DNA from: Neopestalotiopsis rosae
Taxonomy: Eukaryota > Ascomycota > Sordariomycetes > Amphisphaeriales > Sporocadaceae
Length of the DNA stretch: 64,000 nucleotides
Reading direction: 5' to 3'
NCBI GenBank assembly: GCA_023078685.1
Contig: JALGAS010000009.1
Span: forward strand, 2,914,001 to 2,978,000
A program made the position numbers and the translations under genes. Below are positions 20,772 through 32,769 of the stretch, piece after piece (within the stretch, counting starts at the first letter, position 1; each line of letters starts with the position of its first letter). Below the pieces are notes generated by a model that was given only the letters and a program-made list of their open reading frames with translations, was not told where the DNA came from and searched no databases.

Positions 20772-21884
20772 CTAAGGCAAGATCAGCAGAAAGGTTTTAA
20801 CTTCAAACTGGTATGAAAAACCTTCATATATCACAAGAGGGAAAAAGACTCTGATTACCTTGCAAGTTGACTTCGCGTAGCGGATAAATGCTGATATCCT
20901 CCATGTCGTTGAACATGTACAAAGGTCTATGCAATGTGAGACATACACTTGGGAAAGCTGCCTCCTTATATAGTTGTAAACAGTAACCTCAAGCTCCATA
21001 AGCATGTAGGTTACCCCAGTTTTGACGAAAACAGTCATGGTACAGTATTGTACTTCAATACTCGTAAAAACTGTAACAGATCATGTGTAGTCCATTTCCT
21101 GTCCATCCATATCAGCTGACTACTAGTTCGTCGAAGAAATACCCTACAAATCCAGAAGATACCGTAAACAGTATTCCTAAAGGCGGTACGTGACTTAGTG
21201 CATCCTATGTCTTTCTATGCCATTGATGGTACAAAATTAAATGTAGTATTGGAAGTAGGTTTCTATACAATACTTGCCGCCCTATTCTGCGATATTCCTA
21301 CAGAAATTGCCCGAAGTTTATGCTGGGGCTCGAAAGCTGATAGTGAGCGCTACCTAGTCTCTCTATTATTTTCTACTATCGCCATAGCTGTGTGCAGATG
21401 TACATTCTGCTAACGGCTGTCGTCTTCCACCTCTCGGATACCTCGCCGTAGTTGGAAAAAGACCCAAACATCCTTTCAGAGCGCGCAATACCTGGTCTTA
21501 AAATAGGACTCTTTCTGTTCCTTCTTTTCCATAAATCTCAGGCAACAAGCTTCGATCGCACAGCGAGGAATAGATCTAGGCTCTAACACAATGGGGACTA
21601 TGGTAATCACCAACCGTTGCAAAGATTCAGCAAAGTCGAGATTGCTGCCTGCAAGATTCACTAGAGTGAACTTGATAAAGAGAGATATGAGATACACTAT
21701 TAGTCTCTACACAAAGGTCCTAGCTAGATCAGGCAGTCTCAAAACTAGGTGCCTAACTTCAAGCCCATTGAATTCCACTGAGCACGTTTCATCTTGATTT
21801 CTACTTAACATATTTACAAGTTCGAAAAAAGCAAAAGGAAAAGCGTAGTCCAGTTTGAGAATTGTATTCTCGGGAGTGTCCGTT
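20772..21884. other. Gene-free stretch
   Basis: May contain the unplaced 5' exon of the F-box/ankyrin gene. About 50 bp next to that gene (GAAGTTAAAA, then TTTCTGCTGATCTTGCC on the minus strand) are shared with 41360-41395. Nothing else is recognised. Confidence 0.4.
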
Positions 21885-22430
21885 CTATCGTCTCTGCCTC
21901 TTCTCAGATTTGCCACCAGCAAGCCTCAACAGCCTCTGTGTTTCATAGTTCTCCACCACTTTCCAAGTCGGGGTGACTGGACGACCAGACCTAGTACGAT
22001 AGATATATGGCTGTGGAAAACCGGGATGCTGTTGCTGCTTGAAGCGCCGCATTCGATCTCGGCGTCCTCGGAGACCACTGGACCCACATGACAAGATCAT
22101 ATTGCGCTTTTCGTTTGCCGAATGTATAGACCGGTGAACTCTCTGGCGGCTTTGCAGATCATTGACGAGCGGGTTTCTGCTCTCGATCACTTTGGTGTTC
22201 TTCCCCACATAGGAGGTTTCTCTAGGTGAGCTCCCCAATGAAACCTGTTTCCTGATCTGCGCCGGTTCTTCATCATCGTTGTCTGTGCCTAGGTCAAGGG
22301 GAGAGAGAGGTTGGATAGCCCGAAGTCTTTCAAGCTGTTGGGATCTTTCTTTACACTGTCGTCTCCGATGGATCCATACGTCAGCCAGCAATTGACCTGC
22401 TAATATGGCGGTGGGAATAGACAAATGCAT
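21885..22430 (-). CDS. Hypothetical basic protein with a possible N-terminal anchor
   Basis: From the first ATG at 22430 the protein has 181 residues; the open frame extends about 34 codons further upstream without an ATG. The N-terminus MHLSIPTAILAGQLLADVWI could be a short signal anchor. It is followed by a very basic region (HRRRQCKERSQQLERLR) and an Arg/Lys/Gln-rich C-terminus (GRRDRMRRFKQQQHPGF). No known domain is seen. Confidence 0.4.
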   Translation of the reverse strand: MHLSIPTAILAGQLLADVWIHRRRQCKERSQQLERLRAIQPLSPLDLGTDNDDEEPAQIRKQVSLGSSPRETSYVGKNTKVIESRNPLVNDLQSRQRVHRSIHSANEKRNMILSCGSSGLRGRRDRMRRFKQQQHPGFPQPYIYRTRSGRPVTPTWKVVENYETQRLLRLAGGKSEKRQRR

Positions 22431-22981
22431 GTAGGGCGGTGCAGTATGTAAGTGTAACAGTGCAATCTGTCTGGACAAAGAACATGATACACTATATAGA
22501 TGCTCGAAAGTGTCAAACAAAGAACCCGACACTTAGATCCCATTCCATCCGCTATGGATCATTCTTCCAAATTCCTGCGATAAGTCAATATTTGGAGCTG
22601 CCAAGAATGGCATAAATGGCAGTTCAATCCGTTTCCGGAGGGCACTTGCTCATCATATGTCCAAATTTGATTGCTGAGATCGAAAAGTTGTGGCCCAGCA
22701 CCGTCACACAGGTACTTGATATGTTCCCTGACATTCAATCATGCACTTTAGGGCCTTTCACTTGGATACGTACGTAGTACATAGAAACAATATTGATCAA
22801 TTTCTTGATCCTCGGCTACCACATATCACGGAATAAATACACCAGAAACGCAACTTGCGAGTAAATCCCTAGAACCGGCTCTTTAACGACTCCTCAATGC
22901 GCACTTTTGAGCGTTCCATACCTCCCAGCGATACCACAGCGCAAGCCTAAATCGTGCCTATCAGCGCCGTATAGCATCGAT

Positions 22982-24735
22982 ATGGCAAGACGGACTATGG
23001 TAGCCGTGATGCTGCTGGTGCATAAGGCTCTCTGCGAACGTGGTATTGATCGAGTCCCTACAAATACCACAGGCCACCTTAGTAATCCAGTCAGCGGCGA
23101 TTCAAACTCGACGCGGAGGCCTCTTCAGCCAGTTGAACTCTTCCACGAAGGTGCGACAGCTCTTCCGGGATCCAGCATCGCAACCTTCCCGCCTGACTCG
23201 TCCTCTGCCGACTTTGTAAACAACTACCTGACGATTGCATCGCGGTATTCTTCTACCCTTGGAAGCACTCAACCCGGGAACTGGACTTCATCTCCGCCCA
23301 ATGCCAACATTTGGACTTTACGATACGATATCGGCTCTGCCAATGATGAAGGTAGCACTAGCACTGAGATACAAGTTTCGAGCATGGCAAGATCATCTCA
23401 CGCAGCGCCCTCAGCGACTACAATAAATCACAATTGGTCATTCCTGGCAACTGTGAAAACTGATTCCACATTCACTGTGTCCGATAGGCCGTCCAAAGCA
23501 TCTAGCAGCACTCTTGGCATAACCACGCTAACGCGAGAAACGCCTTCAGTCCCAATATTATTTGCGACATCCTCAGTTGTGGTTCAGGACGACGCAACCT
23601 CGACACTGCGAGTACAAATGACTGGAATTCTCAAACAACAATCGGATGTACAATCATCAGTAGAAGGGACCGTTTCAGGCACGGGAGAAACAAGCTCTAT
23701 TCTTCCTCAACTCATTAATTCGTCTGTGAGCGAGGTATACGTCATAGAATCATCGAACAAGATGTCCGCCACCTCGTTGCAAAACACAGAAACTGATGCA
23801 TCAGCTGGGGTTCTTTCACCATCTCTTACCGACCTATCTGAAGTCGCGGTCATTTCTGCTTCACACGAGACTGTTGTGTTTTCGCCATTCAAAGACGCTT
23901 CTGCATATGATGTGTTTTCAAAAAGCACAGTTGATGCCGGGACGAAAACAACGATGAACAGTTTCAGACAGCAATATAGCAATACGGTTACTAGTGCGAG
24001 CATGCTCATGGATGTTTCGCAACCTTCATTTTCAGCGTTTGGTCCAGAGCATACGCCAAATGATGGTACCGATTATGTTACCAACGCGAATATCACTCCG
24101 GTAGCAGATCGTAGCGGTTGGGGGCTATGGGAGACCACAGACAGTCTCACGGCTTCTCTGTCCAGTATCTTCGAAACTGACGGTATGCTGCGGACAGAGA
24201 TCTCGACCGAGCAGGCTACAACTTCCACTGCAGTGGCGGAATGCTGTGCCGAAATCACGAACACTAATACATCAAGTGTGAATCAAGCGCAGGGCTTCCG
24301 CTCGTCCCAGAGTAGCCCCCAGGCCCCGATAATATCCACGAAAGCCACTTCTGGCTCCGTTGAAGCTACAAGCGAGCCAACCATAGACACCAAACGAGTG
24401 CAGAGAGAAGAAGGACTGCTGGTATCGTTATGGCTGCTGTGTCTCTTGTAGGGGCGTGTGGTGGATTGTCGATTGTCGTTGCCCGACGCTACCGCTTGAG
24501 GAAGAAACGGTCGCTCACAAACTTGCGGCCTACTGACTCGTCGACTATGGAGGAGACAATTGACCCTGCCGCAAGTAGCCGTGTGCCCATCCACCGGAAC
24601 GTTTTAGCAGTATTCCAGGGACATAGTTCGATTACAAACCAACGCACTCACAAGGGCCGTCGATGGGAAGATTCTAAGAAACTTCCCAACATCTCACGGC
24701 CAGCACTTTCACAAAATAGTCTGGGCTGGATGTAA
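22982..24735 (+). CDS. Ser/Thr-rich (mucin-like) membrane protein, split by a frame change
   Basis: From ATG 22982 a signal-peptide-like start (MARRTMVAVMLLVHKALC) leads into about 450 residues dominated by Ser, Thr and Ala, as in O-glycosylated cell-surface proteins. The first frame ends at 24451. In the next frame, from about 24400, comes RTAGIVMAAVSLVGACGG, then LSIVVARRYRLRKKR, a single transmembrane helix followed by a basic stop-transfer, and a tail of about 85 residues to 24735. The design is extracellular stalk, membrane anchor, cytosolic tail, as in fungal wall-stress or adhesin-like proteins. The switch lies in the purine run near 24395-24420, so it is a one-base indel or an intron I could not define. 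An internal piece is duplicated at 13308-13503. Confidence 0.65.
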
Positions 24736-24993
24736 AGTAGCGTGAAAAGCTGACCAAGCCAGAGCCTACCTCAGGAGATACTTCGCACAGATGGTTTCTC
24801 TCATCAAGGATTGAAAACGGTGGCAAGTATAATCTAAGTCGGAAGTAGCCTCTAGTGGTAGCTCTCGTACAATCCATGACAGGATCTCATAATCCGATCG
24901 ATGAGTTGCTGGGATCCACATGATGCTCAGTACTTCCAAAGCATATATATGAGTACACGAATTGCGAGTGAAATCCCCGCTTCGCAAGGTGGC

Positions 24994-25322
24994 GCCGTGA
25001 CTTGAAATATTACAAAGAGCGATGGACGTCGAGTTCACGCCGCATGGCCAAGTGTCTCCATTTGCAAGATCGGACCTGGATTAGTACACCGTGTTGTGTA
25101 CTCTTGACATGGATTTCGAATGCTGTCCCTGTCATTTACAGCAACTGTCAATGATTGAATCATTTCACGCACTGTAGAAATTTGATGCGATCCCTGGAAA
25201 CCTAAATAAGCAGTAAAATTCGAGAAAAGTTGAGATCATTATGGTATCGACATCGTTGGATCCTAGTACACTGCTTTATCGATATCCTTCCACAACTATT
25301 CACCGCTTTGAGAATTTACGAC
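24994..25322. repeat. Dispersed repeat A, copy 2
   Basis: Matches 4296-4613 in the same orientation. It includes the counterpart of the last 2EXR codons (CACCGCTTTGAGAATTTACG) but no 2EXR gene follows on its right. Confidence 0.8.
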
Positions 25323-25555
25323 GACATATATAAATATGCTAAAATAAGGTTGGTAGCCTAGAAGTATCACACAACACGCGAAGGGATCTATCTCTGCGCA
25401 CTGCTCATTCTTTGCAGTCAATATACACACCGTCAAGAGACCAGAAGAATTGCCTTGCTGGCCTGATAAAAGTGCTAGTGTACAATAATCAAGGAGATCA
25501 GAATAGATACAAACCCAAATTTAGTACTGCCCCCAACACTAAAACCATTTTGCCC

Positions 25556-25960
25556 ATGGCCCTCTTAGAATGGGAATTCCCTCTCGATATGGATGTGGGC
25601 ATAGGCGTCTTTAAGTGGTGCGTGAAGGAAGTATTTGAAGTTGATGTTGTCGAGGGGTTTGTCTGTACTAGACTCGACACCGGGACAAGGGTCGCATTGT
25701 GGAAGCCTTCGTCCGGCTTACTTGAATTCGACGCACACTGGAATGAAATAGAGGGCTCGGTAAGATCTCGAGACATGGATGTATGGGTAGAGCATGCAAT
25801 TGTGGTGGTGTACACCCTGGTTTCCAAGAAGGTTCATGTTCTAGTCGCTAACTCAACGCGCGTTGTCATTGGACGTTGTACATGTCTATCGGGCTACGTG
25901 AATGGATTTCTTAGCCTTTCTGAGGCTTTGATCCGTTCGAGTCGATATCATACACAATGA
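25556..25960 (+). CDS. Hypothetical protein (134 aa)
   Basis: Single-exon frame from ATG 25556. Composition is balanced with strand-rich hydrophobic patches (DMDVGIGVFKWCVKEVFEVD, then HAIVVVYTLVSKKVHVLVAN). There is no signal peptide and no recognised domain. The open frame extends upstream without an ATG. Confidence 0.4.
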   Translation: MALLEWEFPLDMDVGIGVFKWCVKEVFEVDVVEGFVCTRLDTGTRVALWKPSSGLLEFDAHWNEIEGSVRSRDMDVWVEHAIVVVYTLVSKKVHVLVANSTRVVIGRCTCLSGYVNGFLSLSEALIRSSRYHTQ

Positions 25961-26566
25961 CAGAGCCCAGTTCCTCTTCTTACCGGTTTGTTCTTCGCTC
26001 GACTTACAACATCCAATTCTAGCCATCGGTTGCAAATGATGATCCTAGTCACGCCGATCCAAAAAGAGACTTTTTTCAGTCTTGGTGTACATCACAATTA
26101 GCCACAACAGAAGGCTCACTAAATCTGCATCAAATCAACGTCCTGTTCCATTTTGAAATCTTACATCAAACTGTCACTTTATAATTGGCATTACAGTATC
26201 ACCCTATGGCTGCTGAATGCGCCCGCTCTTCTTCCTATAGTAGACGAGTATCTCTGCACGTATAGTCGCATTGACGTAGACAGTTTTGATCTTGTCGTCA
26301 GTCATTTCTTATCCAGATTGCTTGTTTGGCGAGTCATATGTAAACCACTTCTTCACCGCCTATGCAGAATATATTGTAGTAACCAGCTCTAAACAAAAAT
26401 AACAATATTTACCTCCCTCAGTCGTTCCATCGATCTCCTCCAAGCTCGGATAATAGTTTTCGTGAACCCTGCGGCAGCGTGCTTCGAAAACTTGTACTGC
26501 CAATAATTCCAGATTCCTCCACCGAGATGCACAACTGGGTCATCACGTCATGCTCATCTTGACGCA

Positions 26567-27088
26567 TCATTTGGCAGACTCCGTGATAGTCCACTTGACT
26601 TCGCGGCTAGGATCATTCGTATTTCGACAATGATCTAGTCTGAGGGCATATTTGGCCTTCCACGGCAGGTCATGTCCCTTGATGGATAATTCTTGATAAG
26701 CTCCGCGACCATGGTTGAAATAGAGTACACATGTCTCTAGACCGTCTTTCGTTCTTCGGAACAATTTTTCGAAGCTCGATACTTCAGTATGATCGTCATG
26801 GTTTATAGGCTCCCACAAATTGAGTGTGATATTGCCGAATTGGTATTCGCAAAGCTTTGCATCGACACATTTGCTCCGCTCCAAGATGGACACGAGATGC
26901 TTTTCGTAGGCGAAATCCCCAGTAAAGTCCACTGAAGCAACAGCCAAGTATTTAGGGCTGTTCAAGTCTGTAGACAAGTCTTTGCCGAAGAAGATGGGGT
27001 TTGCACCTTTGCTAACGACCATTTCATGCCAAGCGGAGGTTTGAAACGTCGCCGCCAGTAAATGATCAAGCAAAGATTGTGCATCCAT
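26567..27088 (-). CDS. Hypothetical protein (173 aa)
   Basis: Single-exon frame from ATG 27088 with sound composition (SLLDHLLAATFQTSAWHEMV near the start, CVLYFNHGRGAYQELSIKG later). The N-terminal helix and the later strand-rich part suggest a small globular domain. I do not recognise it. The frame is intact with its own stop. Confidence 0.45.
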   Translation of the reverse strand: MDAQSLLDHLLAATFQTSAWHEMVVSKGANPIFFGKDLSTDLNSPKYLAVASVDFTGDFAYEKHLVSILERSKCVDAKLCEYQFGNITLNLWEPINHDDHTEVSSFEKLFRRTKDGLETCVLYFNHGRGAYQELSIKGHDLPWKAKYALRLDHCRNTNDPSREVKWTITESAK

Positions 27089-27473
27089 TTGCAAGAAGTC
27101 TTAGTATAGTGTGTTTGGATACAGTACAGTGACCCAAGTTTCTACGATACAACATGAATTGTTCAGTCAAAGGGTTTGCTTATATATAAACGATATCTTA
27201 GACGTACAGTTCTGTATAGCGATCTATTTGAATTGTCGATCTAAATGTCCTGATTTAGCTCTGTATACTTAACACGACAAATCGGCACAATACATTCATC
27301 CAGTTTTAGATGGCTCCACTTCTCTATTTTCGGATTCCCCCAAGTTATATCTGAATCCACTTTGACCCTTGTGGTACTGTATTAATAGCGCCCAGGTCAA
27401 ACCTCATATTCATATCCTGCTCATGTCATATACAAGATATATTAGACGTACTGTATGTACATTGCCTACCACG

Positions 27474-27899
27474 ATGTTTGGAACTCTGCTGAATGGAATC
27501 AGCTCGATACTCTGTCTTTCTTATCCCCTTATCTCCACGTTCAGGGCGCTCAAAACGTCCAATCCTACACAACTCAAAGAATGCCTCATGTACTGGTCGG
27601 TCCTCTCGACTATTTTGTCCCTTGAATCGCTCTTTCAATCAATACTGAATCTCATCCCTTTGTATGGTATGCTGCGCGCTGCTCTTATGATCTCATTGCT
27701 CCTCGCCGGGCCACCAGGTCACAAGCATTTATTCGAAATGGTTCTGCAGCCATGGGTCGAGATTGAAGAAGGCAACAACGACACCATCACTCGCCTGCTT
27801 GACTTGGGTATCAGAACCCTGAGCTTGGTCCCCTTGAAGCGGCTTCCTACAACGTTCGCAGCCGCGTGGTCATCTGGGTCGCAAAAGAAGTCGCAATAA
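27474..27899 (+). CDS. TB2/DP1/HVA22 (REEP/Yop1-like) membrane-shaping protein
   Basis: 141 residues from ATG 27474; upstream codons in the open frame look non-coding. The order is family-typical: FGTLLNGISSILCLSYPLIS (first hairpin with the YP motif), LKECLMYWSVLSTILSLESL, LIPLYGMLRAALMISLLLAG, then GPPGHKHLFEMVLQPW. In yeast the relatives insert wedge-like hairpins in the ER membrane and shape tubules with reticulons. The protein is shorter than Yop1 and looks complete. It ends 17 bp from the convergent C2H2 pseudogene. A fragment of this gene recurs inverted at 50771-50907. Confidence 0.88.
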   Translation: MFGTLLNGISSILCLSYPLISTFRALKTSNPTQLKECLMYWSVLSTILSLESLFQSILNLIPLYGMLRAALMISLLLAGPPGHKHLFEMVLQPWVEIEEGNNDTITRLLDLGIRTLSLVPLKRLPTTFAAAWSSGSQKKSQ

Positions 27900-27916
27900 G
27901 ACGCAATGGCCAGGTT

Positions 27917-28800
27917 TTAACCCAGAATTGTCATGCTCAGGTTTCGAGTGTTCCATCCGTTTCGCCGTCTCCTGGAAAGCCTCGAAGCGCATAATGTTGA
28001 GCTTTCGCTCTGCAAATGCTCGGTAACGGCAGCAAGTGCGCTGAACCCCCTTGCGGCAACTAGCCTTCGGGCAGTAGTAGAGATTCGCCTGGTGTCTGGG
28101 TGACTGGAGGGCTGATTCAATGATACGAGACGTCCAAACCCATCACCGCATATATAGCAATCAAAAGTGTTGGTTTCGGGATTCCACGAATCAGTTGTGG
28201 CTTCAAAGGTGGACATGGTAGACCAGTCTCGTAGCCGGTTGGTGAGGATGCCGCTGGGATCTTTGCGTTTGACCGCTCCAAAGATCTGCATACAGTTTAG
28301 GGGGGCTTTCAAACATGCGCCTTGCTCGAGGTGATGGAAAACGCCAGCCGCAGTTGTGTATGAGCCTTGGCAAAATGGGCAAGATGCGTTCATGCCCCGA
28401 TGCAACCGGCCATTACGATGCTTAGAATGTTAGTCAGATCTACTGATGTTTCTATAGGATGTCGACAAACCATCTTGATGCTATTGAAATCTTGGGATTC
28501 TCGATCGCATGGATCACAGTAGAAATGATCCTCAACTTCATGATCTCTAAGTAATTGCTCGTCATCAAAGACCTCAGAACAAGAATCGTAGTCACAAGTA
28601 AAGTCGACTTCCTCGGAGCACAATTCCTCCCAGTGACCGAGAGCATCCATGTGTTATTCAACGGCTTGCCTACTGAGGAAGTAGCGGTCGCAGCTGTCAC
28701 ACTCTAAATCAGGATAATAGTGGGCCTTAGCAGCGACATGCTGATTGCGAGATATCGATAGTCGCCATGTTCGCCAGCACGTACCACAGGCATAAGCCAT
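27917..28800 (-). pseudogene. Fungal C2H2 zinc-finger gene, decayed
   Basis: From ATG 28800 the first exon has finger-like pairs (ACGTCWRTW, LECDSCDRYFLSRQAVE), then an in-frame TAA at 28656-28654 exactly where this family has Gln before HMDALGHW. The frame continues past it with CDYDSCSEVFDDEQLLRDHE and a phase-0 intron at 28470-28421 (CTAAC branch). After the intron come HRNGRLHRGMNASCPFCQGS and CYICGDGFGRLVSLNQ. A one-base loss near 28100 and a one-base gain in a G run near 28040 shift the next finger temporarily. A further shift near 28005 moves the family-typical C-terminus (IMRFEAFQETAKRM) into another frame. The fingers would have bound nucleic acid. At least four lesions argue for a pseudogene. 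Confidence 0.75.
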
Positions 28801-30232
28801 AGAGAGTATGAAGGGAATGGAAAAAGCAAGGAGAGGGGGGGGAGGGGGGAAGAGGAGAGCGGGATGGAGGAAAACTAGGATTCTTGCAAGACCCGCGGTT
28901 GGCTGCTTTGAAGCTGTCGGTGCACAAAAGGTAGGCAATTGAGTTCGCCAGAGCCAGCGTCTTCGTCTTAAGTCCATCATAGATGCCATTCCGGCAAAGC
29001 GTGGGGCTTATCTGCAATGACTTGGGTCTCATAGTTGGCTCCTCCGCGTGCAGTCCCGTGTTTCAGCGTAAGAAAAAAATAATATTGATTTTACAGTAAC
29101 GCTATGTAGCCTTTCCATCGTCCAGTGCAGACAGTTTGAGACGGAGGGGGCCTCAATCTCGCAATTGCATAGAGCTGACTGCTGCTTCAAGCCTGATGGC
29201 TGCCGCTAGAATGTAGATTACATTTGTAGCGTGTATTGCAATAGAAGAATCGTATGTGGCCCAGAGCGGTCTCCAGGTTCAGATGTGCAAAGAAATTTGC
29301 ATAACTGTGTGACCTTAATCATTATAATGATTGAAGGGGAATTGATGAAGCTAGGAGACACCCATGTGTTACTATACTTCCTCTCTCGCTTCTCAGGCCT
29401 ATTTTTTTGCTTGAAAGATAACATTGTGTCCACCTATTCGTTGCTGAAATAGTTTAGTGCCGGGTTCACAACTGGCGACTTGATTACACTACTTGAGAAG
29501 AAAAGATATCTCTTCCATGATAATTGGATGAGGGACATGGAAAGTATTGTTGGGAATTGACGGTGGGGCGGAGTAAAAAGAAACGATTTTCTTTTCTTTT
29601 CATATTGGACGTGGCTAAGCGGGGTTAGCAGAGTGCCTATTTGCATTGACACCAGGACTTCTCTCGTGACCCTCCATTCGCATCGACCAGCAATTTATTC
29701 CAGTCTCAATGTAGGGAAATGCTTTTTCAAGGATCTATGCATGCCGTTGCGGAACTTGCACAAGGAATTGCCAATACGTTTTCTAATCGCCATAGATTGC
29801 TGACTATCAGAGAAAGAGAGGCCAGAGAAGTCCTTTTCGATGCATTTGGTATGATCAGCTAAGACTTTGATATCCTGCTTCTTCCAGCAGCCTGGGTGCA
29901 TGGTACGGCGTCATTCGGTTCTCACGGATAACGTTCGTGTGCTAGTGCAAAACTTCAACTCCCGTTCCCTCGTTGCTTTCGGCATGCGTCCCACAAAGCT
30001 TATCAAAGCAGCTTTATACTAAGCTACAATACAACTTAGTCTGCTGTCAGCAGTTGCTGCTAGTTGCTTTCTTTCGTGATTTTGATTTTTTTTACCATTT
30101 CTTTTTGACACAGATTCTTGGATAGAAATAGCCAACCATGGCCCCATATTCCTTGCGTCTTTCGTTAAATACAGTATTACACACAACAAAACGCTTCTCA
30201 GGTCCTCACTCTACCACCAAATATTGCCACAC
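28801..30232. other. Gene-free stretch
   Basis: Contains a strong purine tract on the plus strand at 28830-28861 (G-rich runs of six to eight). Otherwise only short frames. The SET gene promoter is presumably in its right end. Confidence 0.45.
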
Positions 30233-31684
30233 ATGGGTATCGATGCCGGTTTTGACATGGTCCCTCGTCTGTCCCGAGGAACTGAAGATTCCCTTAAATG
30301 GGAGTCTTTTATTGGGCTGGTAAAGCAGTTCTATGATGACGATGAACAGGTTGAGGTTGGCAAATACTCCATCACATTTAAGGCAGGCGAACACCCTTCA
30401 TTGCCTTTCGAAGGACATAAATTCCTTCGGTTCAGTTCAAAGATTTCTGGAAGTATCGCAAGGGAGACAGGGGTTGAGGCGTATATCCGGACAGTAGAAT
30501 TCATGGCAAAAAAATCGTTTGGTGCTCGCATTCATCCTTGGGATGAGCGTTATGAGCAAGATGGTTTTTATGACTGGAGAAGTGTCCATGTCTCGATCAA
30601 ATCATACAGTCAGGTGAATATAGCCATCTTCTCCATCTCGCATTCATTGTTCTGATCTGTTTAGGGTGCCTCTGAATCAGAACCTCCGCAGTCTGGTGGT
30701 ATCATTACCGCCCACGGCGCCGACATCGTAGACGTGTACGAAGTTGTGGAGATCCCTGACCGAGGCAAGGGACTCGTAGCTAAGCTTGGCATTCCAAAGG
30801 GTACGAGAATAATTTTTGAGAAGCCACTGTTCACCGTTGCGAGCATGGCACCACGTCTAGTTCACAATACGATTGCCAAAGAACTCAAAACACTGTCTAA
30901 GGATCAGCAACGACAGTTCCTCACTTTGCACAACAATTTTCCAGGCCAGTACGCCTTCGCCGGTATCATAAGGACTAACGCACTCCCATGCGGTCCCGAA
31001 TCCCATGTTGGCGGAGTCTATCTCAATATCAGCCTCATCAATCACAGCTGCATCCCAAACGCTCACAACAATTGGAATGAAGAGGCTCAGCACGAGACAA
31101 TTCATGCTCTCAGGGATATCCTGGCTGGCGAGGAAATCATGATATCTTATGATATGTCCTTACCCTCGGATGCCCGTTGGCAAAAGTTGAAAGACTCGTT
31201 CGGGTTTCAGTGTCGTTGCGAGCTTTGCACTCTTCCTGTAAAGGAAATGGTCATGAGCGACGCGCGACGGCTACAGATAGAAGAGCTTGATGGTGAGATT
31301 GGTGATTCGATGACAATGCTGATCAACCCATCCAGAAGTCTGGAGGCGTGCCATGAGCTGGAACGGCTTCTTAACCAAGAGTATGGAGAGTCAGCGACTG
31401 CGCATCTTGCGAGACTGTATTACGATGCCTTCCAGATCACAGCTGCTTACGGCGATCAGGCTCGGGCGAGCACATTTGCTGAAAAAGCATATATGGCAAG
31501 AGTTGAGTGTGAGGGCGAAGACAGCCCACTTACTCAAAGGCTCAAAGGACTCATGAAAAATCCAGCGAAGCATACTACGTTTGGAGCCTATGCTAGTCAA
31601 CGGAAGAGCACGAAGAGCGCAAGACCAACGGAACTGGACTCAGAAGAATTTGACAAGTGGTTGTGGAGAATGCCGCACCGCTGA
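30233..31684 (+). CDS. SET-domain protein (SMYD/SET5-like), spliced
   Basis: Exons 30233-30613 and 30665-31684 around a 51-bp intron (phase 0) give 466 residues. ATG 30233 (MGIDAGFDMVPRLS) fits the conserved start of a fungal family; an ATG at 30138 leads into another frame. The first 130 residues are a fungal-specific region with FKAGEHPSLPFEGHKFLRFS. The SET core begins at GKGLVAKLGIPKGTRIIFEK. It contains INHSCIPNAHNNWN (the NHSC cofactor motif), LAGEEIMISYD and a post-SET-like CRCELC cysteine cluster. A helical C-terminal region follows. SET proteins transfer methyl groups from S-adenosylmethionine to lysines; the substrate here is unknown. The gene is intact. Confidence 0.88.
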
Positions 31685-32769
31685 GCGAGGATAGTTGCGT
31701 AGCTACTGATCCTATTTTGGGCTCCTTGTCAGCGCTCAGCGCATTTTGACTGAGGATCCGGAATCTTAGGAAGCCCCGCCTGCAGTATACCTATTTGTAC
31801 AAGAATCTATTCCGGCTATAGCATCTTAAGCTTGACACAATTTAACACCGTGCCAGCCCAAGGCATATCTCTACCTTGCATTGAGTAGATATCACAAAGA
31901 CCTACGTAGCCTAACGGTACATTTCCAGGTAGAACGATTGATCATGAGATGAAAGTATCAAGTCTAATAAGTATCTCTGTCACACGAAAACAGACAATAG
32001 GCTGGAATCGTGCTTTGTACACTAATGTGCCAGCTCGATGCATTCTCATCTCGCTGCAATGCTGATTTCATGATACAGCTGCAGTACAGCCACCTGGAAA
32101 GCACAAACATGCGTGTTCTATCCTTCTTGGACGGCTTAAATGGACACGGTAGAAAGGAATGAATTAGTGCGGGCACATCGTACGACTCAGCTCATGCCGT
32201 GGCGCTCAACCGCCCAAACGAACCCTCCCGCGCCCCTTCCCGCTAACCTCGTGCTTCTACAATGAGGATGTCTTGTGTACCTTTGCACCGTACGGCTCAG
32301 AAGCAGACCGCTAAACTCGAACTTTATTCGAGCGACTTTGCCGGTGACAAATTGGAGAAAAGCGATAGGAATGATTCCAAAATTAACCTTTTCGACTTGG
32401 AATTTTAGATAGTAGGGTACATACTGTACAGCGGATATCGAGTTAAACGGTAACTGATTAGCAATCTAAGGGTTTGATGCAAGGGAGTTTGCGGTACATC
32501 CTCGTATTCTTTCTCTGCCAAGTGAGAAAAGAACAGTCGAGGTGAAGTTTTCGGACGCGAACCGGGTTTAATCTGCTTCCATCGTCCCGCTAGTCGACGG
32601 CGAGCCGGCGAATGGCCGAACTCAATTTTATAGAGTATTGAATCATCGATTCAATCACCTCTGGGAGGTTCTTTTATCTAAAAAATACCGCCTTTGATCT
32701 TACAAGCTATGATTAATCTTCCAGTTGCATCATTCCAGCTTGAACTCACATAACTTGTACTTGTGGAAA
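31685..32769. other. Gene-free stretch
   Basis: No supported gene. The sequence is AT-rich and unremarkable. Confidence 0.4.
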
